Origin: Haloprofundus marisrubri
Lineage (GTDB): Archaea > Halobacteriota > Halobacteria > Halobacteriales > Haloferacaceae
Reading direction: 5' to 3'
DNA length: 64,000 bases
Assembly (NCBI RefSeq): GCF_001469955.1
Contig: NZ_LOPU01000037.1
Location: 97,569 to 161,568, forward strand
This document shows positions 53,328 through 64,000 of this stretch, in pieces; within the stretch, counting starts at the first letter, position 1; every line of letters begins with the position of its first letter. Made by a program: the position numbers and the translations under genes. The notes below the pieces were generated by a model that saw nothing but the letters and a program-made list of their open reading frames with translations, did no database searches and was not told the origin of the DNA.

Positions 53328-54254
53328 ATGCCAGCTATCGAACTGTCGAACGTGACGAAGCGGTACGGCGACGTAACCGCCGTCCGCGACCTCGACCTCA
53401 CGGTCTCGGAGGGCGAGGTGTTCGGTTTTCTCGGGCCGAACGGCGCGGGGAAGTCGACGACGATAAACATGCTTCTCGACTTCGTCCGCCCCACGTCGGG
53501 AACGGTTCGCGTGTTGGGTCACGACGCCCAACGCGAGAGCGTCACCGTCCGACAGCGAACCGGCGTGCTTCCCGAAGGCTTCGACGTGTACAACCGCCTC
53601 ACGGGACGCAAACACATCGAGTTCGCGTTGCGTTCGAAGGACGTCGACGTCGACCCAGACGAGATGCTCGCCCGCGTCGGCCTCTCCGACGCCGCAGACC
53701 GCAAGGCCGGCGGCTACTCGAAGGGGATGCGCCAGCGCCTCGCGCTGGGAATGGCGCTCGTCGGCGACCCCGACCTCCTCATCCTCGACGAACCCTCTTC
53801 GGGTTTGGACCCCGCCGGAGCAAAGGAGATGCGCGACATCGTCCGCCGCGAGGCTGACCGCGGCGCGACCGTGTTCTTCTCCAGTCACGTCCTCGGCCAA
53901 GTCGAGTCCGTCTGCGACCGCGTCGGCATCATGCGCGAGGGCGAACTCATCGCCGAGGACAGCATCGAGAGCCTCCGCGAAGCCGCTGGCGGCGACGAGA
54001 CGCTCGTGCTCACCGTCGACAGCGCCAGTCAGGACGACCTCGACGCCGTTCGCGCTCTCGACGGGGTTTCAGCGGCGACAACCGACGGCGGCACCGTCAC
54101 CGTCTCCTGTGACAGCGGCGCGAAGACGAAAGTCATCGCCGCCCTCGAAGACCAGGGCGTGACGGTGAACGACTTCGAGACGCAGTCGGCGTCGCTGGAG
54201 GACCTGTTCCTCTCGTACACCGAAGACGAGGAGCGAACGGAGGTGTCGGCATGA
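53328..54254 (+). CDS. ABC exporter ATP-binding protein
   Basis: 308 residues: Walker A FLGPNGAGKSTTINMLL, Q-loop TGVLPEGFDVYNRL, signature GGYSKGMRQRLALGMALVGD, Walker B LLILDEPSSGLDPAGAKEMR, and switch FSSHVLGQVESVCDRVGIM. An acidic C-terminal domain (about 225-300) follows, as in CcmA/NatA-type ATPases. The stop overlaps the permease start by four bases. Substrate unknown. Confidence 0.9.
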   Translation: MPAIELSNVTKRYGDVTAVRDLDLTVSEGEVFGFLGPNGAGKSTTINMLLDFVRPTSGTVRVLGHDAQRESVTVRQRTGVLPEGFDVYNRLTGRKHIEFALRSKDVDVDPDEMLARVGLSDAADRKAGGYSKGMRQRLALGMALVGDPDLLILDEPSSGLDPAGAKEMRDIVRREADRGATVFFSSHVLGQVESVCDRVGIMREGELIAEDSIESLREAAGGDETLVLTVDSASQDDLDAVRALDGVSAATTDGGTVTVSCDSGAKTKVIAALEDQGVTVNDFETQSASLEDLFLSYTEDEERTEVSA

Positions 54255-55066
54255 GTTGGCAGGCTATCGCCCAGAAGGATTTCGAGGACGCCGTCCGCTC
54301 GCGATGGATGCTCGGTCTCACCGCGTTCTTCGTGTTGCTCATCGCCGCCGCCGCGTACTTCGTCCGGCCGGGTCCCGGTCAGACGTTCAGCTCGAACCAG
54401 CTTCTCGGCCTCGTCAGCGGGACACTCGTGACGACGCTCATCCCGCTCATCGCGCTCGTGATGGCGTACAGCGCCATCGTCGGCGAACGCGACTCGGGTT
54501 CGCTGAAACTGCTGCTCTCGCTGCCACACTCGCGTGCCGACGTGGTGTTCGGGAAAGTCGCCGGTCGCTCGCTGGCGTTGGCCGTGCCTATCGTCGTCGG
54601 CTTCGTCCTCCCAGCGCTGCTGCTCGCCCTCGGCCCGCTGCAGTTCGACGCGCTGTCGTACATCGGCTACACTCTCCTCACCGTCTTCCTCGGCGTCGTC
54701 TTCGTCGCCATCGCCGTCGGCTTCTCGGCGGCGATGGCCTCCCAGCGTCTCGCTGTCGCCGGCGCTATCGCGCTGTACTTCCTGTTCGTTCCGCTGTGGG
54801 GCGCAGTCCGATTCCCACTCCAAATCTATCTCGTGATGGGCGGCGGTCCCGGTTGGCTGCCGGTCGCCGGTCAGGACCTGTTCACGGCGTTCCAACTGCT
54901 GAATCCGAACGCCGCGTTCAAAATCATCTCCGGGGCGTTCCTCAACGGTGAACTGTTCACCGGCCAGAGCCTCCAACTGCAACTCGCCGCCGTCGGGATG
55001 CTTCTGGTGTGGTTGACGGTGCCGCCGCTTCTCGGCTTCCTTCGGTTCGAGGCGAGCGACCTCTGA
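54251..55066 (+). CDS. ABC-2 type exporter permease
   Basis: 271 residues with about six helices. The ABC-2 motif ERDSGSLKLLLSLPHSRADV, followed by VFGKVAGRSLALAVPIVVGF, is diagnostic of the NosY/NatB-like class. It forms an exporter with the preceding ATPase. A homologous permease without an ATPase partner lies at 61638-62534. Confidence 0.88.
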   Translation: MSWQAIAQKDFEDAVRSRWMLGLTAFFVLLIAAAAYFVRPGPGQTFSSNQLLGLVSGTLVTTLIPLIALVMAYSAIVGERDSGSLKLLLSLPHSRADVVFGKVAGRSLALAVPIVVGFVLPALLLALGPLQFDALSYIGYTLLTVFLGVVFVAIAVGFSAAMASQRLAVAGAIALYFLFVPLWGAVRFPLQIYLVMGGGPGWLPVAGQDLFTAFQLLNPNAAFKIISGAFLNGELFTGQSLQLQLAAVGMLLVWLTVPPLLGFLRFEASDL

Positions 55067-55097
55067 AGGCGAGGTCGGATGCTCTTTCACACGTCGC

Positions 55098-55313
55098 TCA
55101 GTTCTCGTGGTCCTGCGCGGCGAGACGGCGGAACAACCGAAAACAGGGCACTGAGACGAACACACCGACGAGCAGAAACAGCGGCACGGCAGCCCAGTCG
55201 GGCGCGAACAGTTGAAGAACAACCGCCGCGACGAGGAGCGCCGCGAAGTAGCCGAACGCAACGGCTCGAAGCACGCCCGATTTCGTGGGTCTGGGATTCG
55301 TCACGTCGAGCAT
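55098..55313 (-). CDS. Small membrane protein, 71 residues
   Basis: MLDVTNPRPTKSGVLRAVAF leads into two helices (GYFAALLVAAVVLQLFAPDW; VPLFLLVGVFVSVPCFRLF) and a short charged tail. Converges with the ABC permease, 31 bases apart. Function unknown. Confidence 0.6.
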   Translation of the reverse strand: MLDVTNPRPTKSGVLRAVAFGYFAALLVAAVVLQLFAPDWAAVPLFLLVGVFVSVPCFRLFRRLAAQDHEN

Positions 55314-55360
55314 CGGTTATCCCACAGCGTTCGACGGCGAGTGATGAGTCTACCCCTTCG

Positions 55361-58792
<3,432 letters not shown>

Positions 58793-58862
58793 ACCTCCCT
58801 CTGTGTCTTCTCTGTCTCTCTGTCGAGAGTGACGACACCCTGCAGCATTTGCCGTAACTGAC

Positions 58863-58870
58863 GGTTATAT
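58863..58870 (+). promoter_or_regulatory. TATA box of the metY-metX operon
   Basis: GTTATATC is centred about 31 nt before the ATG at 58898, giving a very short leader. No riboswitch-like sequence separates it from the gene. Confidence 0.5.
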
Positions 58871-58897
58871 CCTTCTCAGAGAATATGCTTCACGTAC

Positions 58898-60190
58898 ATG
58901 ACTCGTGGTTTCCGAACCCGGAGTCTCCACGCCGGGCACGCGCCGGACCCCGTGACAGGCGCGCGAGCGCCGCCTATCTACCAGACCACGTCGTACGTCT
59001 TCGACGACGCCGACCACGCGGCCGATTTGTACGCTCTCGACGCCGAGGGCGACGTTTACTCGCGCATCTCGAATCCTACTGTGAGAGTACTCGAAGACCG
59101 CCTCGCAGACCTCGAAGGCGGAACGGGCGCAGTCGCCACCGCCTCGGGCATGGCGGCGTTCGACAGCGCGACGAGCATTCTCGCCTCTGCGGGCGACAAC
59201 GTCGTCGCCAGCGCCGACGCCTACGGCGGCACGAGCGCGTACCTCTCGAAGATGGCCAGTCGTCGAGGAATCGAGACGAGAACCGTCGAGACGCTCGACT
59301 ACGACGCCTACGCCGACACTATCGACGAGAACACCGCGTTCGTCCACGTCGAAACCATTGCCAACCCTTCTCTGGTGACGCCCGATTTCGAGCGAGTCGC
59401 CGAAATCGCCCACGACCACGGCGCGCCGCTGTTCGTCGACAACACGTTCGCCACGCCGGCGCTCTGTCGCCCGCTCGAACACGGCGCGGACATCGTCTGG
59501 GAGTCGACCACCAAATGGCTCCACGGTTCGGGGACGACCGTCGGCGGCATTCTCGTCGACGGCGGGTCGTTTCCGTGGGCCGAGTACGAAGAGAACTACC
59601 CGGAACTCGCCGGCGAGAACCCCGCGTTCGGCGTCGACTTCTCCGAACGGTTCGGTGACCGAGCGTTCGCCACCGCGGCCCGCCAGCGTGCCGTCCGCTC
59701 GCTCGGGAACCAGCAGTCGCCGTTCGACGCCTGGCAGACCCTACAAGGCCTCGAAACCCTTCCTCTGAGAATGGACCGCCACTGCGAGAACGCCCGTATC
59801 GTCGCCGAGTACCTCGACGACCACGACGACGTGGCGTGGGTGACCCATCCTGGCCTCGATTCACATCCGACCCACGACAACGCCACGAAATATCTCTCCG
59901 ACTTCGGCGGGATGGTCACGTTCGGCTTGGAAGGCGGTTACGAGGTGAGCAAAGCGTTCTGCGAGGAGACCGAACTCGCCTCCTTCCTCGCCAACATCGG
60001 CGACGCGAAGACGCTCGTTATCCACCCCGCGAGTACGACCCACGCCCAGTTGAGCGAAGTCGAACAGAAGGCCGCGGGCGTCCGCCCCGACATGCTCCGT
60101 TTCTCGGTCGGCATCGAGGACCCCGAGGACATCCTCGCGGACGTCGAACACGGCATCGAACGAGCGACACGCGCGAACGGAGAAACATGA
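58898..60190 (+). CDS. metY: O-acetylhomoserine sulfhydrylase / Cys-Met PLP enzyme
   Basis: 430 residues. PLP type-I Cys/Met metabolism enzyme: [74 protein letters not shown] (Lys about 206) and [17 protein letters not shown]. It makes homocysteine directly from O-acetylhomoserine and sulfide. Its stop overlaps the metX start (ATGA), so substrate-making and using enzymes are co-translated. Cystathionine gamma-synthase activity is an alternative. Confidence 0.9.
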   Translation: MTRGFRTRSLHAGHAPDPVTGARAPPIYQTTSYVFDDADHAADLYALDAEGDVYSRISNPTVRVLEDRLADLEGGTGAVATASGMAAFDSATSILASAGDNVVASADAYGGTSAYLSKMASRRGIETRTVETLDYDAYADTIDENTAFVHVETIANPSLVTPDFERVAEIAHDHGAPLFVDNTFATPALCRPLEHGADIVWESTTKWLHGSGTTVGGILVDGGSFPWAEYEENYPELAGENPAFGVDFSERFGDRAFATAARQRAVRSLGNQQSPFDAWQTLQGLETLPLRMDRHCENARIVAEYLDDHDDVAWVTHPGLDSHPTHDNATKYLSDFGGMVTFGLEGGYEVSKAFCEETELASFLANIGDAKTLVIHPASTTHAQLSEVEQKAAGVRPDMLRFSVGIEDPEDILADVEHGIERATRANGET

Positions 60191-61482
60191 CCGGCGTCGA
60201 CCGCGACACCGTCTCCGTGGGCGAGTTCGAGTTCGAGTGCGGCGAGTCCATCGACGACCTGCAAATCGCCTACGAAGCGTACGGGGAGTTCACCGGCGAC
60301 AACGCCGTCTTGGTCTGTCACGCGCTCACCGGCAGCCAACACGTCGCCGACGTGGACCGCTCGGCGTGGTCGCGCGACGACACCGGGGTCGACGAGGCTG
60401 ACGAGGACGCCGACAGCGCCGACAGCGACGAGAAAAACGGAGACTCGGCTACCGCGGGCCAAGCGCGCGCGTGGTGGAACGACGTCGTCGGCCCCGGGAA
60501 AGCCATCGACACCTCCGACTATTACGTCGTCTGCGCGAACGTTCCCGGCTCCTGTTACGGCAGTTCCGGCCCCGCCAGCGACGGTCCCGACGGCGACCCG
60601 TGGGGGACCGACTTTCCCCCCGTGACCGTCGGCGACTGGACACGCGCACAACGCCGTCTCTTGGACGCTCTCGGCGTCGGCCGCCTTCACGCCGTCGTCG
60701 GCGGCAGCGTCGGCGGGATGAACGTGCTCGACTGGGCGCGGCGCTACCCCGACGACGCCACTCGAATCGTCGTCGTCGCCGCCGCCGCCCGTCTCGACCC
60801 GCAGTGTCTCGCACTCGACGCCGTTGCACGCCGTGCCATCACGACCGACCCCGACTGGAACGGCGGCGATTACTACGGACAACCGGGGCCGGAGAACGGG
60901 CTAGCGCTCGCGCGGCAGTTGGGCCACGTGATGTACCTCTCGAAGTCGTCGATGGCCCAGAAGTTCGGCAGACGGTCGGCCGGCCGCGACGCCCATCGCG
61001 AGACGTTTCCCACGGACCCGGCGGCGTCGTTCTTCCCGTACCGCGACGTGGAGTCGTATCTCGACTACAACGCCGACAACTTCGTCGACCGCTTCGACGC
61101 CAACTCGTATCTGTACCTCACGCGGGCGATGGACGACTTCGACCTTCGGGAGGGGTACGACTCGGACGCCGACGCGCTGGCGGCGTTCGCGGGCGAAGCC
61201 CTTCTCCTCTCGTTTACCGCCGACTGGCACTTCACGACCGAACAGTCCGAGTCGCTCGCGGAGGCGTTTCGCGCCTCCGAGATTCCGGTCGCTCACCACG
61301 TCGTCGACTCCGACCACGGCCACGACGCCTTCCTCGTCGAACCCGAGAACGTCGGACCACCTGTCGCCGACTTCCTCGCTGATGGCGTCGAGGGACGCGC
61401 CGTCACCGATACGGCAGTCGAGAGCGACGGCGGGACGGACACCGAGTTCGCACCCGTTCACTCTAGTCTCTTTTCGCGGTGA
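60187..61482 (+). CDS. metX: Homoserine O-acetyltransferase
   Basis: 431 residues from [20 protein letters not shown]. Alpha/beta-hydrolase: [13 protein letters not shown], nucleophile elbow [20 protein letters not shown] (Ser about 174), [19 protein letters not shown] for the acid Asp, and [16 protein letters not shown] for the His. An acidic insert of about 25 residues ([20 protein letters not shown], starting near 69) is haloarchaeal. It supplies O-acetylhomoserine to MetY. The homoserine branch also uses the aspartate kinase in this window. Confidence 0.93.
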   Translation: MTGVDRDTVSVGEFEFECGESIDDLQIAYEAYGEFTGDNAVLVCHALTGSQHVADVDRSAWSRDDTGVDEADEDADSADSDEKNGDSATAGQARAWWNDVVGPGKAIDTSDYYVVCANVPGSCYGSSGPASDGPDGDPWGTDFPPVTVGDWTRAQRRLLDALGVGRLHAVVGGSVGGMNVLDWARRYPDDATRIVVVAAAARLDPQCLALDAVARRAITTDPDWNGGDYYGQPGPENGLALARQLGHVMYLSKSSMAQKFGRRSAGRDAHRETFPTDPAASFFPYRDVESYLDYNADNFVDRFDANSYLYLTRAMDDFDLREGYDSDADALAAFAGEALLLSFTADWHFTTEQSESLAEAFRASEIPVAHHVVDSDHGHDAFLVEPENVGPPVADFLADGVEGRAVTDTAVESDGGTDTEFAPVHSSLFSR

Positions 61483-61558
61483 GGATGTCGGTCTTTGGGT
61501 CGCTGCTCGATTTTTACGCTGTGGCTCTGCCGGACTTCCCGGACTCTGAGAGGGTTTA

Positions 61559-61574
61559 TGTGCTGAATACAGAG
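61559..61574 (+). repeat. Left inverted repeat of a 1.1-kb segment
   Basis: TGTGCTGAATACAGAG is the exact reverse complement of 62631-62646. The similarity continues inward imperfectly for about 16 more bases (26 of 32 identical overall). Confidence 0.8.
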
Positions 61575-61637
61575 AGCATGTGCAGGACTGCAGTTGTGGC
61601 TCGTAGGAACCCCTTCCTGACAAGAGTTTTAGACATT

Positions 61638-62534
61638 TCAAACAAAATCGACACGGCTGAACAAGACGATCCCGCTGAGGAGGGGAAGAATTAACCAGAT
61701 GCTCAAGATCAGTACTGCGACTGGTTCTGTGAGAACCGGCGGTACAGCCGGGCCGAATGCATCGCTTACCAAAAGTGCATTCGTATTGATTCTGGGAAGT
61801 GACTGTAATACCGCTGAATTGAAACTCGCACTTGAGTTCCCGACATCAAATAGCCAATTCGAGGCGACAGAAAATGCACCGTACGGGGTCGAACGCTGTA
61901 ACAAAAACAGACCAACATCTGCCGGTGGATGTATTGGAGTAATTGAACGCCCGGTGAGTTCGCGGTAGAGTACAGGTGAGACGAGATCAACCCATGCTAC
62001 CGTCAACGTGAGAAAGTAAACAATGATACCAGCAACAGAAGGTCGACTAGATTTTGAGACTGTTGAGAGAGTGACTCCAATCCCAACGGTAACCAGAAGA
62101 TAGCAGAAAGACAGAGCAAGAAACCCAACTAACACAACTGGTGAGGCCACACGTCCACCAAGCGCACCAACGCCATACCCAACAACAACTGCAAGTAGCG
62201 TCGGTACTGCAACTGCTACCGCACGACCCACTACTTTCCCAACGACGATTTCCCACCGAGCAAAGGGAAGTGAGCCAATAAGCAAGATACGGCCCGACTC
62301 ACGCCCATGCGATACGGCACGGTACGACACTAATAGCCCTCCAAACCCTCCAAAGACTGCTACTGGGATTTGGAATCCAGCGATTACTGCAGTTGCACCA
62401 ATTGCTTCTGCCACTTCTGGTTGAGGGGTCCCAATGAGAAGTCCGAGTAGCAGTATAACCGGGAACAACAGCCATTGTCCCTTAGAGCGGACCAAGAGTT
62501 GGAATTCAGTGCGAGCTAGGAGGGGCCACTGCAT
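61638..62534 (-). CDS. ABC-2 type permease without an adjacent ATPase
   Basis: 298 residues from MQWPLLARTEFQLLVRSKGQ, about six helices. The ABC-2 motif GRESGRILLIGSLPFARWEI and VVGKVVGRAVAVAVPTLLAV is homologous to that of the exporter permease at 54251-55066. A TATA-like GATAAAC is about 27 nt before the ATG on the minus strand. Codon and base composition are more A/T-rich than neighbouring genes. The ATPase may be encoded elsewhere or missing. Confidence 0.75.
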   Translation of the reverse strand: MQWPLLARTEFQLLVRSKGQWLLFPVILLLGLLIGTPQPEVAEAIGATAVIAGFQIPVAVFGGFGGLLVSYRAVSHGRESGRILLIGSLPFARWEIVVGKVVGRAVAVAVPTLLAVVVGYGVGALGGRVASPVVLVGFLALSFCYLLVTVGIGVTLSTVSKSSRPSVAGIIVYFLTLTVAWVDLVSPVLYRELTGRSITPIHPPADVGLFLLQRSTPYGAFSVASNWLFDVGNSSASFNSAVLQSLPRINTNALLVSDAFGPAVPPVLTEPVAVLILSIWLILPLLSGIVLFSRVDFV

Positions 62535-62630
62535 ACAGTACACCTGAGTTGTGTTTTGTTTATCATTTCGGGTTCGGAGATATCCATGGGAAATTGAGTA
62601 ACGTCGTTTGAGACCGGTGCTGCATACACC

Positions 62631-62646
62631 CTCTGTATTCAGCACA
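62631..62646 (-). repeat. Right inverted repeat of the 1.1-kb segment
   Basis: CTCTGTATTCAGCACA is the exact reverse complement of the left repeat at 61559-61574. Confidence 0.8.
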
Positions 62647-62774
62647 GCCTCGTCGAACTGAACTGGCCGGCTGTTTCGACAGAGACGACGCTGTCGCTCG
62701 CACCCCGTCACAGCTCTTGGCAGTTCCTGTCTCCGTCACCCCGTTTTACCCACGTCGGCTGCCAACACCTCACT

Positions 62775-64000
62775 ATGTCCGAGGAGAACGACGACACCCC
62801 CGACGCATCCGACAGTCCCGGCTTCCGAACGCGCAGTCTCCACGCCGGACAGGACCCCGACCCGGCGACGGGCGCACGCGCCCCGCCGCTGTACCAAACG
62901 ACTTCCTACGTCTTCGACGACGCCGACGACGCCGCCGCCCAGTTCGCGCTGGAGAAACCGGGCCACATCTACTCGCGGTTGATGAACCCGACGAACGAGA
63001 TGCTCCAAGAGCGCCTCGCGTCGCTCGAAGGCGGCGTCGGCGCAGTCGCCACCTCCTCAGGGATGGCGTCGTTCGACCTTGCGACGTTTCTCCTCGCCGA
63101 ATCGGGCGACAACATCGTCTCGTCGTCGGCGCTGTACGGCGGGACGTACACCTACCTCACGCACACCGTCGAACGCCGCGGCGTCTCGACGCGGTTCGTC
63201 GACGCCCTCGACTACGACGCCTACGCGGAGGCTATCGACGAGAACACGGCGTACGTCCACCTCGAAACCATCGGCAACCCGGCGCTGGTGACGCCCGACA
63301 TCGAACGCATCGCCGATATCGCCCACGAGAACGGCGCGCCGCTATTCGTCGACAACACGTTCGCCACGCCTGCACTGTGCCGTCCGCTCGAACACGGCGC
63401 GGACCTCGTCTGGGAGTCGACGACGAAGTGGATTACCGGTGCGGGGACCACCGTCGGCGGCGTGTTGGTCGACGGAGGGTCGTTCCCGTGGACCGAGTAC
63501 GCCGAGAAGTACGCCGAAATCGCCACCGAGAACCCGGCGTACCACGGCGTCAACTTCGCCGAACGCTTCGGCGACGCCGCGTTCACCTACGCCGCCATCG
63601 CCCGCGGTCTGCGTGATTTGGGCAACCAACAGTCGCCGTTCGACGCTTGGCAGACGCTCGAAAAACTGGAGACGCTTCCACTGAGAATGGACCGGCACTG
63701 CGAGAACGCCCACATCGTCGCCGAGTATCTCGACGACCACGCGGCCGTCGAATGGGTGAACTACCCCGGTCTGGAGTCGCACGAGACGCACGCGGAGGCC
63801 TCGGAATACTTGGACGGCGGCTACGGCGGGATGATTACGTTCGGCCTCTCCGAGGGCTACGACGCGGCGCGTGCGACGGTCGAGAACGTCGAACTCGCCT
63901 CGCTTCTGGCGAACGTCGGCGACGCGAAGACGCTCGTCATCCACCCCGCGTCGACGACCCACCAACAACTCACCGCCGAAGAGCAGGAAGCGGCGGGCGT
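62775..64000 (+). CDS. Second O-acetylhomoserine sulfhydrylase paralogue (3' end outside window)
   Basis: 408 codons are visible from MSEENDDTPDASDSPGFRTR to the window edge. It is a close paralogue of the MetY at 58898: [76 protein letters not shown], and [12 protein letters not shown]. It is missing probably about 25 residues at the C-terminus. It stands apart from metY-metX, separated by the permease segment. Specificity for sulfide versus cysteine cannot be told by eye. Confidence 0.88.
   Translation, partial: MSEENDDTPDASDSPGFRTRSLHAGQDPDPATGARAPPLYQTTSYVFDDADDAAAQFALEKPGHIYSRLMNPTNEMLQERLASLEGGVGAVATSSGMASFDLATFLLAESGDNIVSSSALYGGTYTYLTHTVERRGVSTRFVDALDYDAYAEAIDENTAYVHLETIGNPALVTPDIERIADIAHENGAPLFVDNTFATPALCRPLEHGADLVWESTTKWITGAGTTVGGVLVDGGSFPWTEYAEKYAEIATENPAYHGVNFAERFGDAAFTYAAIARGLRDLGNQQSPFDAWQTLEKLETLPLRMDRHCENAHIVAEYLDDHAAVEWVNYPGLESHETHAEASEYLDGGYGGMITFGLSEGYDAARATVENVELASLLANVGDAKTLVIHPASTTHQQLTAEEQEAAG

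Larger units (their letters stand above)
61559..62646. mobile_element. Candidate non-autonomous element: inverted repeats around a lone ABC-2 permease gene
   Basis: The 1088-bp segment is bounded by perfect 16-bp inverted repeats and is clearly less GC-rich than the flanking met genes. It contains one gene, reading opposite to the operon, and no transposase. No target-site duplication is visible at the ends. It separates metX from a second metY paralogue. It could be a MITE-like element that captured cargo, a solo remnant, or a segment bounded by repeats from another IS; no family is assigned. Confidence 0.45.

Overview
The window is chromosomal DNA from a halophilic archaeon of the class Halobacteria, most likely family Haloferacaceae or a close relative. 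The evidence is the high GC, strongly acidic proteins, many leaderless transcripts (TATA-like box 24-28 nt before the start codon) and haloarchaeal gene sets such as oapABC-orc1, tssA/tssB, HalOD1, tnaA and ligN. The central feature is a chromosomal replication origin of the oriC1 type: about 1.3 kb without a firm gene between oapA and orc1 (22585-23946). It holds one reverse and three forward ORB-type boxes, an AT-rich unwinding candidate, G-strings, a perfect dyad and 28-bp tandem repeats.

Layout. 1-6650: start of a membrane protein, uvrB, a GNAT protein, a small helical protein, a ferritin-like protein and a SpoIIM-type membrane protein. 6651-7620: no protein gene, but three tandem copies of a structured RNA-like unit, each with its own promoter-like block; this is the strongest candidate for something undescribed. 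7621-15890: divergent rhodaneses tssA/tssB, a HalOD1 protein, a bat-type HTH regulator, an AI-2E family membrane protein and a thiamine ABC transporter (thiB-thiP-thiQ). 15918-20477: methyltransferase, small membrane and cytosolic proteins, a 29-residue membrane peptide and a MATE exporter. 20712-28581: oapC-oapB-oapA, the origin, orc1, signal peptidase I and the DNA polymerase D small subunit. 28605-43042: small membrane proteins, an old-yellow-enzyme homologue, aspartate kinase, tryptophanase, phosphoesterase, purO, tRNA-Gln(CUG), an orphan DPPY methyltransferase, an MFS transporter, a regulator, the cgi121-hel308 pair and a GNAT protein. 43190-57424: ferredoxin-like protein, hef, two tiny motif-sharing genes, a zinc-ribbon protein, mdh, secreted proteins, uvrC, an ABC exporter and NAD-dependent ligN. 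57593-64000: class V aminotransferase and the methionine block metY-metX, then an AT-richer 1.1-kb segment bounded by inverted repeats with a lone ABC-2 permease, then a second metY paralogue cut by the window end.

Replication and repair genes cluster strongly: orc1, oapABC, PolD small subunit, hel308, hef, uvrB, uvrC and ligN. ORB-like sites also occur outside the origin, as an inverted pair inside the PolD small-subunit gene and as a single site before a regulator promoter. All functional calls rest on motif recognition by eye; no database search was run.
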